DNA of 64,000 bases from Streptomyces seoulensis (GCF_004328625.1 NZ_CP032229.1:3968001-4032000); one strand, 5' to 3'. Counted from the first letter of the stretch, positions 1 through 8,521 are shown. Numbers and translations: made by a program. Notes: generated by a model from the letters alone, not told the origin.

Positions 1-162
1 GCGTGCGCCGCCGCCGTCAGCGGGGGGCTCAGCGTGTCCTGCGCGGAGGGCGGCGGTGGCGACTCGGTCACCGTCACCGCGACCGTCAAGATCCCCCAGA
101 TCGTGCCCGGCTGGAGCCTGGGCACCGCCGTCAAGTCCGCCACCATGCCGCTCGACCACTGA
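1..162 (+). CDS. TadE-like pilus assembly protein, 3' end only
   Basis: The first 53 codons of the window are open in frame 1 and end with TGA at 160-162. The visible tail contains a short segment with one cysteine, a glycine-rich turn, and an alternating V/T stretch followed by IVPGW. This is typical of the C-terminal end of TadE/TadG-like secreted pseudopilins. It ends 13 bases before tadA, so it is probably the upstream member of the same tad operon. The N-terminal membrane anchor that would confirm the family lies outside the window, so the assignment rests mostly on position. Confidence 0.55.
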   Translation, partial: ACAAAVSGGLSVSCAEGGGGDSVTVTATVKIPQIVPGWSLGTAVKSATMPLDH

Positions 163-175
163 GGAGGGCCGCCCC

Positions 176-1513
176 ATGAGCCTGCGGGCACGCATCAACT
201 CCCCCGAGGAGCAGGGCAGCCGGGGCGAGGACGGACATCTGGTCGCCTCCTACCGGGCAAAGCTTCTGGAGGAGATCGACCTCGCGGAGATGAGTTCGCT
301 GGCCGCCGCCGAGCGCCGGGCCCGGCTCGAACGCGTCCTCGGCCACATCATCAGCCGCGAGGGCCCGGTCCTCTCCACCGCCGAACGCGCCGGGCTCATC
401 CGGCGTGTGGTGGACGAGGCGCTCGGCCTCGGCATCCTGGAACCCCTGCTGGAGGACGCCTCCGTCACCGAGATCATGGTCAACGGGCCCGACTCGATCT
501 TCGTCGAGCGCGGCGGCCGGGTGGAACGGCTGGCGCTGCGCTTCGCCTCCGCCGACCAGCTCATGCAGACCATCGAACGCATCGTCTCCACCGTCAACCG
601 CCGTGTGGACGAGTCCAATCCGATGGTCGACGCCCGGCTGCCCTCCGGCGAGCGCGTCAACGTCATCATCCCGCCGCTCTCCCTCAGCGGCCCCGTCCTC
701 ACCATCCGCCGCTTCCCGCGCTCCTACACCCTGAAGGAGCTGATCGGCTTCGGCTCGCTCGACGACCACATCCTCCTGCTGCTGGCCGGGCTGGTGCAGG
801 CCAAGTTCAACGTGATCGTCTCCGGCGCCACCGGCACCGGCAAGACCACCCTGCTCAACTCCCTGTCCGGACTGATCCCGGCGCACGAGCGCATCATCAC
901 CATCGAGGACTCCGCCGAGCTCCAGCTCCAGCAGACCCATGTGGTCCGCCTGGAGTCCCGCCCGCCCAACGTCGAGGGCAGCGGCCAGGTCACCATCCGC
1001 GACCTCGTCCGCAACTCCCTGCGCATGCGGCCCGACCGCATCGTGGTCGGCGAGGTGCGCGGCGGGGAGTCGCTGGACATGCTCCAGGCCATGTCCACCG
1101 GCCACGACGGCTCGCTCGCCACCGTGCACGCCAACAGCGCCGAGGACGCCCTCACCCGGCTCCAGACCCTCGCCTCCATGTCCGACGTCGAGGTGCCCTT
1201 CGCCGCCCTGCACGACCAGATCAACAGCGCGGTGGACGTACTGGTCCAGCTCACCCGGTTCGCGGACGGCGCCCGCCGGATCACCGAGGTCGCCCTGCTG
1301 GACAGCCACGGTGGGGAGCCGTACCGGCTGGCGACCGTGGCCCGCTTCGACGCCCGCCCGATGACCGCCGACGGCCAGGTGCACGGCGCCTTCCAGTACT
1401 TCCCGCTGCCCCGGCGCACCGCCGACCGCCTCTACCTGGCCGGTCAGCCCGTGCCGCAGGCGTTCGGCGTGGCCCGCACCGAGGACCAGCTCGCCACCCG
1501 AGAGGCCAGGTAG
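176..1513 (+). CDS. tadA: Tad pilus secretion ATPase TadA (CpaF family)
   Basis: This is a cytoplasmic hexameric ATPase of the type II/IV secretion superfamily that powers Flp pilus assembly. The 445-residue product, the usual length, has an N-terminal region of about 130 residues, the conserved VTEIMVNGPD stretch, a Walker A motif GATGTGKTT (Lys at about residue 223), an acidic ITIEDSAEL box, and a Walker B-like RIVVGEVRGGE near residue 288. A His-containing STGHDGSLATVHA segment follows, as in CpaF proteins. The ATG at 176 is preceded by GGAGGG at 163-168. A longer frame opens at 56 but would overlap the upstream gene and lacks a ribosome site. tadB follows after 4 bases. Confidence 0.93.
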   Translation: MSLRARINSPEEQGSRGEDGHLVASYRAKLLEEIDLAEMSSLAAAERRARLERVLGHIISREGPVLSTAERAGLIRRVVDEALGLGILEPLLEDASVTEIMVNGPDSIFVERGGRVERLALRFASADQLMQTIERIVSTVNRRVDESNPMVDARLPSGERVNVIIPPLSLSGPVLTIRRFPRSYTLKELIGFGSLDDHILLLLAGLVQAKFNVIVSGATGTGKTTLLNSLSGLIPAHERIITIEDSAELQLQQTHVVRLESRPPNVEGSGQVTIRDLVRNSLRMRPDRIVVGEVRGGESLDMLQAMSTGHDGSLATVHANSAEDALTRLQTLASMSDVEVPFAALHDQINSAVDVLVQLTRFADGARRITEVALLDSHGGEPYRLATVARFDARPMTADGQVHGAFQYFPLPRRTADRLYLAGQPVPQAFGVARTEDQLATREAR

Positions 1514-1517
1514 GCCC

Positions 1518-2462
1518 ATGGATCTTTCCGCCCTCGCGCAGCTCACCACCGGCATCACCCTGCTGACCTGCCTCCTCGCCGTCGCGGGCGTCCAGACCTA
1601 CGCCTCCGGCCGGGCCCGGCGCGCGGCCCTGGAGGACCGGCTCGCACACGCCGACCAGGTGACGGAAGGCGGCCGCAAGCGGCACTTCCGCGGGCTGGAC
1701 CGCAGGCTGCGCCGCACCGCGCTGGGCCGCGCGCTGCAACTGAGGCTCGCCGCCACCGGACTCGACCTCACCCCCGGCGAGTTCTTCGCCGGGATGCTCA
1801 CCGCGGTCGCCGCCCTCTGGCTCGTCGGCCAGGCCACCCTCGCGCCCTTCTTCGGCCCGATCGCCGGACTCCTCGGCATCTGGGCGGCCGTGCAGTTCCT
1901 CAACTGGCAGCGACAGAAACGCATCGAGCGCTTCATCGGGCAACTCCCGGAACTCGCACGCATCCTGGCCAACGCCACCCAGGCCGGTCTCGCCCTGCGC
2001 ACCGCCATCGGCATGGCCGCCGAGGAGCTGGAGGCCCCGGCCGGGGAGGAACTCTCACAAGTAGCCGACCAGTTGGCGATCGGCCACTCCATGGAGGACG
2101 CGCTCGGCGAACTCGCCGCCCGGCTGCCCTCCCGTGAACTCGTCGTGCTGGTCACGACCTTGGTGCTCTCCAACCGGGCCGGCGGCCAGGTCGTCTCCGC
2201 ACTGCGCAACCTCACCGAGACGCTGGAGGAGCGCAAGGAGACCCGGCGCGAGATCCGTACCCAGCTCTCCCAGGTCACCATGACCTCGTACGCCGTGCCC
2301 GCCCTCGGCGTCGGCGCGCTCTTCCTGATGAACGGCGTCAAGGACGGCGCCCTGGAACGCCTGACCGGCTCCCCGGTCGGCCAGGGCTGCGTGATCGTCG
2401 CCTTCGCCCTGTACGCGGTCGGGTTCGTCCTCATCCGCCGCATGAGCCGGATCGACGTGTGA
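1518..2462 (+). CDS. tadB: Tad pilus inner-membrane platform protein TadB
   Basis: The 314-residue protein has a membrane segment near residues 9-28, a second hydrophobic pair near 85-130, and a C-terminal hydrophobic region near 265-305. Between them lies a cytoplasmic T2SSF (GspF-like) helical domain, recognisable from the ELARILANATQAGLALRTAI region and the later VLSNRAGGQVVSAL repeat half. TadB with TadC forms the platform on which the TadA ATPase acts. Spacing of 4 bases on both sides indicates one transcript with tadA and tadC. Confidence 0.88.
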   Translation: MDLSALAQLTTGITLLTCLLAVAGVQTYASGRARRAALEDRLAHADQVTEGGRKRHFRGLDRRLRRTALGRALQLRLAATGLDLTPGEFFAGMLTAVAALWLVGQATLAPFFGPIAGLLGIWAAVQFLNWQRQKRIERFIGQLPELARILANATQAGLALRTAIGMAAEELEAPAGEELSQVADQLAIGHSMEDALGELAARLPSRELVVLVTTLVLSNRAGGQVVSALRNLTETLEERKETRREIRTQLSQVTMTSYAVPALGVGALFLMNGVKDGALERLTGSPVGQGCVIVAFALYAVGFVLIRRMSRIDV

Positions 2463-2475
2463 GGAGATGCAGGGG

Positions 2476-3375
2476 ATGACGTACCGGATGGAACTCCCGC
2501 TCGCCCTGCTGGCGGCCCTCGGCGTCTGGGGCGCCTTCGCGGGCGTCCGCATGTACCGCGCCGAGACCAAGCTGCCCGACGACCTCGCCGTCGCCCTGGA
2601 GATCGGCGCCACCCGCACCGGCGCGGTCGGCTCCGTCATCGACCGCATGGGCATGCGGTACGCGCCCCTCGTGCTGCGCCTGATGGGCCCCAGGCTGGTC
2701 GCCCGCTACCGCCGCCGCATCGACCTCGCGGGCAACCCCGGCGGCCTCACCATCGACCGCTACGCCGCCCGCCGCGCGGTCTACGGCGTGCTCGGCACCC
2801 TCGGCTTCCTGGTCTTCCTCCTCCGGGGCCAGTGGTTCGTCGCCCTTCTCCTCCTCGCCTTCGGCGCCTTCTGGACCGAGGTCGGCATCTGGTCCGCGAT
2901 CCGGGTCCGCCGGGACGTCATCGAGCGCACCCTGCCGGACTTCCTCGACGTCCTCGCCGTCGTCGTCAGCGCCGGCCTCGGCTTCCGCCAGGCCCTCGAC
3001 CGCGTCTCCACCCGCTACGAGGGGCCCTGGGCCGACGAACTCCGCATCACACTGCGGCAGATGGACCTCGGCATGACCCGCCGCCAGGCGTTCACCGAAC
3101 TCCGCCGCCGCAACGACTCCGAACAGGTCGCCATGTTCGTCACCGCCCTCCAGCAGGGCGAGGAACTCGGCGCCCCCATCGTCGACACCCTGGTCTCCCT
3201 GGCCAAGGACATGCGCCGCACCGACGCCCAGAACGCCCGCCGCAAGGCCGCCCGCGCGGTCCCCAAGGCCACGCTGATGATCACCACGTTCATGGTCCCG
3301 GCCACGATGCTCCTGCTGGGCGCGGGCCTGCTGCTGGGCTCCGGGGTGGACTTCGGGTCGTTGGCGGGGGAGTAG
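2476..3375 (+). CDS. tadC: Tad pilus inner-membrane platform protein TadC
   Basis: This is a second T2SSF-domain protein of about 299 residues, with hydrophobic segments at the N terminus, near residues 95-140 and at the C terminus. The cytoplasmic domain contains LPDFLDVLAVVVSAGLGFRQALD and a later ALQQGEELGAPI half, the hallmark of the F-type platform fold. Two in-frame ATGs exist, at 2467 and 2476. GAGGAG at 2461-2466 lies one base from the first and nine bases from the second, so 2476 is preferred. It likely pairs with TadB in the pilus base. Confidence 0.86.
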   Translation: MTYRMELPLALLAALGVWGAFAGVRMYRAETKLPDDLAVALEIGATRTGAVGSVIDRMGMRYAPLVLRLMGPRLVARYRRRIDLAGNPGGLTIDRYAARRAVYGVLGTLGFLVFLLRGQWFVALLLLAFGAFWTEVGIWSAIRVRRDVIERTLPDFLDVLAVVVSAGLGFRQALDRVSTRYEGPWADELRITLRQMDLGMTRRQAFTELRRRNDSEQVAMFVTALQQGEELGAPIVDTLVSLAKDMRRTDAQNARRKAARAVPKATLMITTFMVPATMLLLGAGLLLGSGVDFGSLAGE

Positions 3376-3406
3376 GGAAGGGAAGAAGCCTGGGGGGAGG
3401 TGGGGC

Positions 3407-4696
3407 ATGGCGCGGAGCGGCACGGAAGAGAAGCCTCTGGTGACTGCCGCGACGGCGGGCGCCGAGGGGCGGCTCGGCGGCGGGCCCGCCGTACCCCCCG
3501 AGGGGCTTCAGGTGCGTGCGCTCCAAGCCGTCGGGCGGCAGGTGTTCGGGTTCCGGCTGGCGATGATCGTACTGGCCGCGCCCGCCGCGCTGCTCAACGC
3601 GGCGCCGGGGCTGGGAGCACGGCTGGTCGGGGCGGCCGTGGTGATCACGTTCATGGTGTCCTACGTGCTGTTCCGGGACTGGGGGCGGTTCGGGCCGCTG
3701 CTGCTGCGGCATCCGAGCCTGCTCGCCGCCGACACCCTCTTCGGGTCCCTGCTGCTGGTCTCCGCCGGCCCGGACACCACCCTCGCCTACGTCAGCGTCT
3801 GCACCCCGCTGCTGGCCGGGCTGCTCTACGGCTGGCGAGGTGCCGCCTTCTTCGCCTCGCTCCAGTCACTGATCCTGCTCCTCGTCCACGCCACCCTGGA
3901 CGCCGGACGGCACACCGGCCTCGCGGAGACCCTGCTGCTGCCCGGCCTGTGCGTCATCACCGGCGCGATGGGCTCCACCCTGCGCAACCTGATGCTCCGG
4001 CTCGGCACCGCCACCCACGCCCTGACCGCCGTACGCGCCCGGCTGGCCGCCGCGGAGGCCGTGCAGTCCGAACGCGCCCGGCTCGCCCGGGAGATGCACG
4101 ACTCCCTCGCCAAGACCCTGCACGGGGTGGCTCTCGCCTCCGACGCCCTCGCCGTCACCGCCTCGGCCGCCACCCCCGACCCCGCCCGGCTGCGCCAGGA
4201 GGCGGAACTGGTCGCCCGCTCGGCCCGCCGGGCGGCGGCGGAGTCGCGCGCGCTCCTCACCGACCTCCGCGAGGAGGCGCCGCAGGCACCGCTCTGGCCG
4301 CAACTCAATCTCCAAGCCGCCGAGTTCACCACCCGTACCGGCCTCCCCGTCATCTGCCACCGCACCGGCGACCCGCCACCATCCCTTCCCCCGGCCACCA
4401 CCCGCGCCCTCCTCGCCCTCACCGCCGAGGCCCTCGACAACGCCCACCGCCACGCCAACGCCACCCGGGTCGTGCTGACATTCGGCGCCCAGGACGGCCA
4501 CCTCCGCCTCTCGGTCCACGACGACGGCAAGGGCCTCCCTGCGGACGTCACCCTCCAAACCCTGCGCGCCGAGGGCCATTTCGGGCTGCTCGGCATGGTG
4601 GAGCGGGCCGCGTCCGTCGGGGCGCGCATCCGTACCGGCCGGGGCGAACACGCGTCCGGCACCGAGATCGTGGTCGAACTCCCCCTGCCCGACTGA
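3407..4696 (+). CDS. Sensor histidine kinase of the NarL/DesK type
   Basis: This 429-residue membrane kinase has about six predicted transmembrane helices in residues 50-200. A HisKA_3 dimerisation motif REMHDSLAKTLHG follows, with the phosphorylated His near residue 231. The HATPase domain has an N box (EALDNAHRHAN, Asn near 345) and a G box (HDDGKGLP). Its start has GGGGAGG at 3394-3400. It lies 31 bases after tadC and 21 bases before a LuxR-type regulator, so the pair is a two-component system inside the tad locus. Control of pilus genes is inferred from position; the signal is unknown. Confidence 0.88.
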   Translation: MARSGTEEKPLVTAATAGAEGRLGGGPAVPPEGLQVRALQAVGRQVFGFRLAMIVLAAPAALLNAAPGLGARLVGAAVVITFMVSYVLFRDWGRFGPLLLRHPSLLAADTLFGSLLLVSAGPDTTLAYVSVCTPLLAGLLYGWRGAAFFASLQSLILLLVHATLDAGRHTGLAETLLLPGLCVITGAMGSTLRNLMLRLGTATHALTAVRARLAAAEAVQSERARLAREMHDSLAKTLHGVALASDALAVTASAATPDPARLRQEAELVARSARRAAAESRALLTDLREEAPQAPLWPQLNLQAAEFTTRTGLPVICHRTGDPPPSLPPATTRALLALTAEALDNAHRHANATRVVLTFGAQDGHLRLSVHDDGKGLPADVTLQTLRAEGHFGLLGMVERAASVGARIRTGRGEHASGTEIVVELPLPD

Positions 4697-4717
4697 CCTC
4701 CGCGAAAGGAGACTCCG

Positions 4718-5449
4718 ATGCCGTTCCCGCCCCCCACCGGCCCGCTGCGTCTCGTGGTCGCCGACGACAACCCCGTGGTCCGCGCCGGCCTCACCGCGCT
4801 GCTCTCCGGCCGCGAGGACACCACCGTGGTGGCCGAGGCGGCGGACGGCCGCGAGGCGTACGAGGCCGCGCTGCGGCACCGGCCGGACGTCGTCCTCCTC
4901 GACGTCCGGATGCCGGGTGTCGACGGAATCTCGGCATTGCCCCACCTGGTCCGGCTGGCGCCCGTCATGATGCTGACCTACAGCCATGAGAGCGGGACCG
5001 TGCGGGAGGCTTTGCGGCTGGGGGCGGGGGGATATCTGGTGCACGGGGAATTCGACACGGAACAGTTGGTGCGGGCGGTGCGGGATGTGTGCGAGGGGCG
5101 TCCGCATGTGACGCCGGGGGCGGTGCGCGCGCTGTTGCCTTCGGCGGTGGTGCCGGGTGCGAGTGCACACACGGGACCCGAACTTCCCGCTCCCGCTTGG
5201 CAAATGTCTGCAAAACCTCTTTCGCAACTGCAATCCCCTATGGGACAGTCATTCCGGTCGCGTTTTCAACTGAGTACCAGAGAGGCGGAGATCATGGACC
5301 TCGTCGCATCCGGCATGACGAACCATCAGATCGCCGCCACCTGCTTCATCAGCGAGAAGACCGTCAAGAACCACATCAACCACATCTTCGCCAAACTCCA
5401 CACCACCAACAGAACCCAGGCGACGGCCAAGTGGTTAGGGGTGGCGTGA
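4718..5449 (+). CDS. NarL/LuxR-family response regulator
   Basis: The 243-residue protein has a receiver domain with an acidic pair near the N terminus (VVADDNPVVRAG), a phospho-acceptor Asp62 in LLDVRMPGVDG, and a C-terminal LuxR helix-turn-helix (STREAEIMDLVASGMTNHQIA, then SEKTVKNHINHIFAKL). The ATG has GAAAGGAG just upstream. It should receive phosphate from the preceding kinase. The linker between the domains (about 5170-5280) is visibly less GC-rich than its surroundings, including other parts of the same gene. The next gene is the Flp pilin, a plausible target. Confidence 0.9.
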   Translation: MPFPPPTGPLRLVVADDNPVVRAGLTALLSGREDTTVVAEAADGREAYEAALRHRPDVVLLDVRMPGVDGISALPHLVRLAPVMMLTYSHESGTVREALRLGAGGYLVHGEFDTEQLVRAVRDVCEGRPHVTPGAVRALLPSAVVPGASAHTGPELPAPAWQMSAKPLSQLQSPMGQSFRSRFQLSTREAEIMDLVASGMTNHQIAATCFISEKTVKNHINHIFAKLHTTNRTQATAKWLGVA

Positions 5450-5464
5450 AATGCCCCCCACCCC

Positions 5465-5499
5465 CTGGGCCCAAACCTGGGCCCCCGGACCCTGGGCCC
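5465..5499. repeat. Three CTGGGCCC repeats, able to form a hairpin
   Basis: CTGGGCCC occurs at 5465-5472, 5477-5484 and 5492-5499, between the response regulator and the Flp pilin. The outer copies can pair as TGGGCCC/GGGCCCA. It may be a weak terminator for the two-component genes or a regulatory site for the pilin gene. Confidence 0.5.
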
Positions 5500-5556
5500 A
5501 CCTCCTCCTACCGTCGTACGGTGCGCGGATCGGAGACATATCCGGAGGGGAACACC

Positions 5557-5742
5557 ATGGGCGATCCGATTCTGAAGCTGCTGGTTGCCATGCAGCGCCG
5601 TACCAACGACAAAGGCCAGACCGCCGTCGAGTACCTGGGAATCATCGCGGTGGTGGTGGCGATCGTGCTGGCGGTGACGGGAACGAGTATCGGTTCGGCG
5701 ATCCTCGACAAGATCATGACGCAGATCAACAAAATCGTGTGA
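5557..5742 (+). CDS. flp: Flp-type (type IVb) pilin
   Basis: This encodes a 61-residue protein with a short basic leader, then GQTAVEYLGII, which matches the G/XXXXEY processing site of Flp prepilins. A single hydrophobic helix of about 20 residues and a short polar tail follow. It should be the major pilus subunit, cleaved after the Gly by a prepilin peptidase, which is not seen in this window. The ATG at 5557 has CCGGAGGGG upstream. Its stop overlaps the next start (TGATG), coupling it to the TadG-like gene. Confidence 0.8.
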   Translation: MGDPILKLLVAMQRRTNDKGQTAVEYLGIIAVVVAIVLAVTGTSIGSAILDKIMTQINKIV

Positions 5743-6323
5743 TGATCGCTCGCCGAAAAGGCGACGCCGGGCAGGTCTTCCCCATCTACATCACGGTGGT
5801 GGCGGGCCTGCTCTTTCTTGCCCTGGCCTATCTCGCGGTCGGTCAGGCCGCGGTCAACCGGAGCGGCGCCCAGACAGCCGCCGACGCCGCGGCCCTCGCC
5901 GCCGCGCAGGAGGCGCGTGACCAACTGGCCGACACCTGGGTGGACGACCTGCTCGACCCCACCAAGTGGGGTGACATCTTCGACGGCACCGCACCCGTCG
6001 ACAACCCGTGCTGGCGGGCGGGTGAGCTGGCGGCGCAGAACGACGCGCAGCTCGACGGCTGCGACGGCGGCGCGCTGGAATACACCGCCGACGTCACGAC
6101 CAACAAGACGGTCGGGCATTCCGTCGTGCCGGGCACGGACGGCCTCAAGGCCACCGCCTCCGCCACCGCCGTGATCAAGCCGCTCTGCACCTTCGACCTC
6201 GTCGGCGCCGGCCATGCGCTGCCCCAACTCGACTGCGACGGAATCCTCTGGGACCTCAAGCCGGACGGTGGCGGTGACCTGCCCGGCCCCGAAGACCTCT
6301 TTGACGTCCATCTGGCCGACTGA
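5742..6323 (+). CDS. TadG-like (Flp pilus assembly) membrane protein
   Basis: The 193-residue product begins MIARRKGDAGQVFPIYI, has one transmembrane helix near residues 16-38, and then the alanine-rich stretch SGAQTAADAAALAAAQEARDQ. This is typical of the TadG_N/TadE family, whose members sit in the membrane as minor pseudopilins or assembly factors. The remainder is extracytoplasmic and contains several cysteines. The ATG overlaps the pilin stop codon by one base. The role in pilus assembly follows from the family and the neighbourhood. Confidence 0.75.
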   Translation: MIARRKGDAGQVFPIYITVVAGLLFLALAYLAVGQAAVNRSGAQTAADAAALAAAQEARDQLADTWVDDLLDPTKWGDIFDGTAPVDNPCWRAGELAAQNDAQLDGCDGGALEYTADVTTNKTVGHSVVPGTDGLKATASATAVIKPLCTFDLVGAGHALPQLDCDGILWDLKPDGGGDLPGPEDLFDVHLAD

Positions 6324-6357
6324 CCAGTGAACGACCAGCGATGAAGGAAGCGGAGCG

Positions 6358-6942
6358 ATGAATATCGGATTCAGTGCAAGGGCTCGAAGGGGGGCGGTCG
6401 CCCTGGCCATCGCGACGGGTCTTGCTGTAGGTGTGGTGAGTTGCGGGGGTGGCGGCGACGACAAGAAGCCCGAGTCCTCGGCCTCGGCCTCCGCATCCAA
6501 GAACAACGGTTCCGGGCCGAGCACCCAGGAAGGACAGTCGCAAGACCCGATCGCCGAACTGCGGGGTCAGGACGGCCTGCTGCTCCAGGTCACCTCTGCC
6601 GACCGCGATTCGGGCGGCTTCGTCACCGTCAACGGGGTACTGAAGAACGACGGCGCCAAATCGCTGGTCATTCCGTCCGGTCTCCGTGGTGACGAGACCG
6701 AGATCGTGCAGCACGGCACGTCCCTGGGCGGCGCGACCCTCGTGGACCCCAAGGGCAAGAAGCGCTACTACGTGCTGCGGGACACCGACGGCCGGCCGCT
6801 GACGACCACCGGGCTGACGACGATCCAGTCCGGCCAGACCATCCCGGTCTTCATCCAGTTCCCCGCCCCGCCCGAGGGCACCGCCGAGGTGACGCTCCAG
6901 TTGCCGACGTTCTCCAGTGCCCCTCTGAAAATCTCCGACTGA
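6358..6942 (+). CDS. Putative lipoprotein of unknown function
   Basis: The 194-residue product has a signal peptide with an Arg-rich start, a hydrophobic core (VALAIATGLAVGVVS) and a lipobox VVSC, so it should be lipid-anchored outside the membrane. A Ser/Lys-rich linker follows, then a beta-rich domain with no motif I recognise. The ATG has GAAGGAAGCGGAGCG upstream. It lies 34 bases after the TadG-like gene and 8 bases before the OmpA-domain gene, so it is probably part of the same operon and a cell-surface partner of the pilus or of the OmpA-like protein. Confidence 0.7.
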   Translation: MNIGFSARARRGAVALAIATGLAVGVVSCGGGGDDKKPESSASASASKNNGSGPSTQEGQSQDPIAELRGQDGLLLQVTSADRDSGGFVTVNGVLKNDGAKSLVIPSGLRGDETEIVQHGTSLGGATLVDPKGKKRYYVLRDTDGRPLTTTGLTTIQSGQTIPVFIQFPAPPEGTAEVTLQLPTFSSAPLKISD

Positions 6943-6950
6943 GGCCCCCC

Positions 6951-7568
6951 GTGACCCCCACCCGTCTCGCCCGCCTCCTAGCGGTCGCCGCGACCGCGGC
7001 CCTTCTTACGCCCATGGCGCCCGCCCACGCGGACGGTCCCAGTGAGCCGCCCGGTACGGAGCCGAGTGCCGCCGCGCCGGTGAAGGTGGACCCGACCGAT
7101 CCGGATCTGAAGCTGCCGGAGGGCGCCACGCTCGCGGGAGCGAAGGTGCTGGACATCAAGTCGGTCGTCGAGGACCAGAGCGGCGAGGAACGCCGCGAGG
7201 ACACCAACGCCGACGTCACCTTCGCCCTCCAGGCAGAAGTCCTCTTCGGCAAGGACAGCGCCAAGCTCGGCCCCGAGGCCCGCGCCCGCATCACCGCCAT
7301 CGCCGAGGAGATCGAGAAGCAGAAGGCCACCCGCGTACGCGTCTTCGGCTTCACCGACAACCTCGGCTCCTCCGCCCACGGCGACGTCCTCTCCAAGCGC
7401 CGCGCCAACGCCGTACAGGCCGTACTCGACCAGGACCTCAACGCCCCCGACGTCACCTTCGAGGTACGCGGCTACGGCGAGCAGTACCCCATCGCCGACA
7501 ACTCCACGGAGGCGGGCCGAAAGAAGAACCGCCGGGTGGAGGTCTCCTTCCCCCGCACCGCCCGGTAG
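6951..7568 (+). CDS. Secreted OmpA-family (peptidoglycan-binding) protein
   Basis: This 205-residue protein has a GTG start and a signal peptide ending near APAHA (residue about 24). A proline-rich spacer leads to a C-terminal OmpA domain (about residues 95-205) with the conserved VLFGKDSAKL strand, VRVFGFTDNLGS, LSKRRANAVQAVL and GYGEQYPIADN...GRKKNRRVEV. OmpA domains bind meso-diaminopimelate, or here LL-diaminopimelate, peptidoglycan. In a Gram-positive organism it would tether an assembly to the wall. It ends 6 bases from a convergent gene. Confidence 0.85.
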   Translation: MTPTRLARLLAVAATAALLTPMAPAHADGPSEPPGTEPSAAAPVKVDPTDPDLKLPEGATLAGAKVLDIKSVVEDQSGEERREDTNADVTFALQAEVLFGKDSAKLGPEARARITAIAEEIEKQKATRVRVFGFTDNLGSSAHGDVLSKRRANAVQAVLDQDLNAPDVTFEVRGYGEQYPIADNSTEAGRKKNRRVEVSFPRTAR

Positions 7569-7574
7569 CCGCGC

Positions 7575-7931
7575 CTACCCCACCGACACCGACACCCCCG
7601 CCACCAGCCCCCAGCCGGCCATCACCCCGGCCCCGGCCTCCAGTACGTGCCGGGACCGGAGCCGGGGCAGGCCCAGGCGGCCCGGGGGCATCGTGCGTAC
7701 GGCCAGTACGCGCAGCGAGCGGTCCAGGTAGGCCACGTCGATGGCCATCCGCATCCCGAAGGTGTGCACACTCGCGGCCGGCGACAGCAGCAGCGCCCCC
7801 TCCACCGCGTCCCGCCCGAGCAGCCCTCTGGTCCGCGCCCGGTAGGACACCGCCCGCTCCAGCGGAACGGACAGATCACCGCCCGCCCGATGCACCGTCA
7901 GAGTCCCGTGCCCGTCCCGCCAGCGCGCCAT
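7575..7931 (-). CDS. DUF192 family protein
   Basis: The 118-residue product shows the DUF192 pattern: a SYRARTRGLLGRD motif near residue 30, LLLSPAASVHTFGMRMAIDVAYLD (the H-x-FGMR-x-x-IDV core) and RVLAVRTMPPGRLGLPR. The family is small, often exported or cytoplasmic, and without an established reaction. No signal peptide is visible here. It is convergent with the OmpA-domain gene and probably transcribed alone. Confidence 0.85.
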   Translation of the reverse strand: MARWRDGHGTLTVHRAGGDLSVPLERAVSYRARTRGLLGRDAVEGALLLSPAASVHTFGMRMAIDVAYLDRSLRVLAVRTMPPGRLGLPRLRSRHVLEAGAGVMAGWGLVAGVSVSVG

Positions 7932-8012
7932 CCCGCCCCACCTCCGCCGGGACCGTACCCACCGTCCACAGCGCCCACGCGATTGTCAGTGCCCCCTGTC
8001 AGACTCCGGACC

Positions 8013-8489
8013 ATGACAGCCGAGCAAGAAGACGTACGCCTGCGTGGCGTGACCGAGGACGACCTCGAGATCTTCCTCGCCTTCGAACACGACCCGGAGG
8101 CCGTCCGCAGGTCCCGGTTCACCCCGCGCCCCAGGGACGCCTTCCTCACCCACTGGCGCACCCGCATCCTCCCCGACCCCGACTGCCTGGTCCGGACGGT
8201 CACCGTGGCCGGCGAGGTCGCGGGCAACGTCGTCTCCTGGACGCAGGACGGCAGACGCTTCGTCGGCTACTGGCTGGGCCGCCCCTACTGGCGCCGGGGC
8301 ATAGGCACCCGCGCCCTCGGCCTCTTCCTCACCGAGGAACCCGTACGCCCGCTGTACGCCGACCCCGCCGCCGGCAACACGGCGTCCGTCGCCCTGCTGG
8401 AGCGGCACGGCTTCACGCGGGTGGGGGAGCCGGACGAGGAGGGCTTCGCGCTCCTGGTCCTCGACGGACCGGCCCCCAAAACCCCGTGA
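8013..8489 (+). CDS. GNAT-family N-acetyltransferase
   Basis: This is a 158-residue GNAT domain beginning MTAEQEDVRLRGVTEDDLE. The acetyl-CoA binding signature is in WLGRPYWRRGIGTRALGLFL (R-x-x-G-I/G-x-G/A region), followed by NTASVALLERHGFTRVGE near the C terminus. It resembles RimJ/RimL-type enzymes, but the substrate cannot be told. The ATG at 8013 is chosen; the open frame extends upstream but has no homology there. Its stop is 32 bases before the methyltransferase start. Confidence 0.85.
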   Translation: MTAEQEDVRLRGVTEDDLEIFLAFEHDPEAVRRSRFTPRPRDAFLTHWRTRILPDPDCLVRTVTVAGEVAGNVVSWTQDGRRFVGYWLGRPYWRRGIGTRALGLFLTEEPVRPLYADPAAGNTASVALLERHGFTRVGEPDEEGFALLVLDGPAPKTP

Positions 8490-8521
8490 CGCCGGGCCAC
8501 CCGTTCCACAACCATGGCCCC

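Noticed and set aside
3400..4989. 529-codon plus-strand open frame over the kinase and regulator
   Set aside because: Shadow frame, Arg/Pro-rich, overlapping two genes with clear domain motifs.
5557..5742. Treating the 61-residue product as a random small frame
   Set aside because: It has the exact G/XXXXEY site, a single helix and translational coupling to a TadG-like gene, so it is kept as a pilin.
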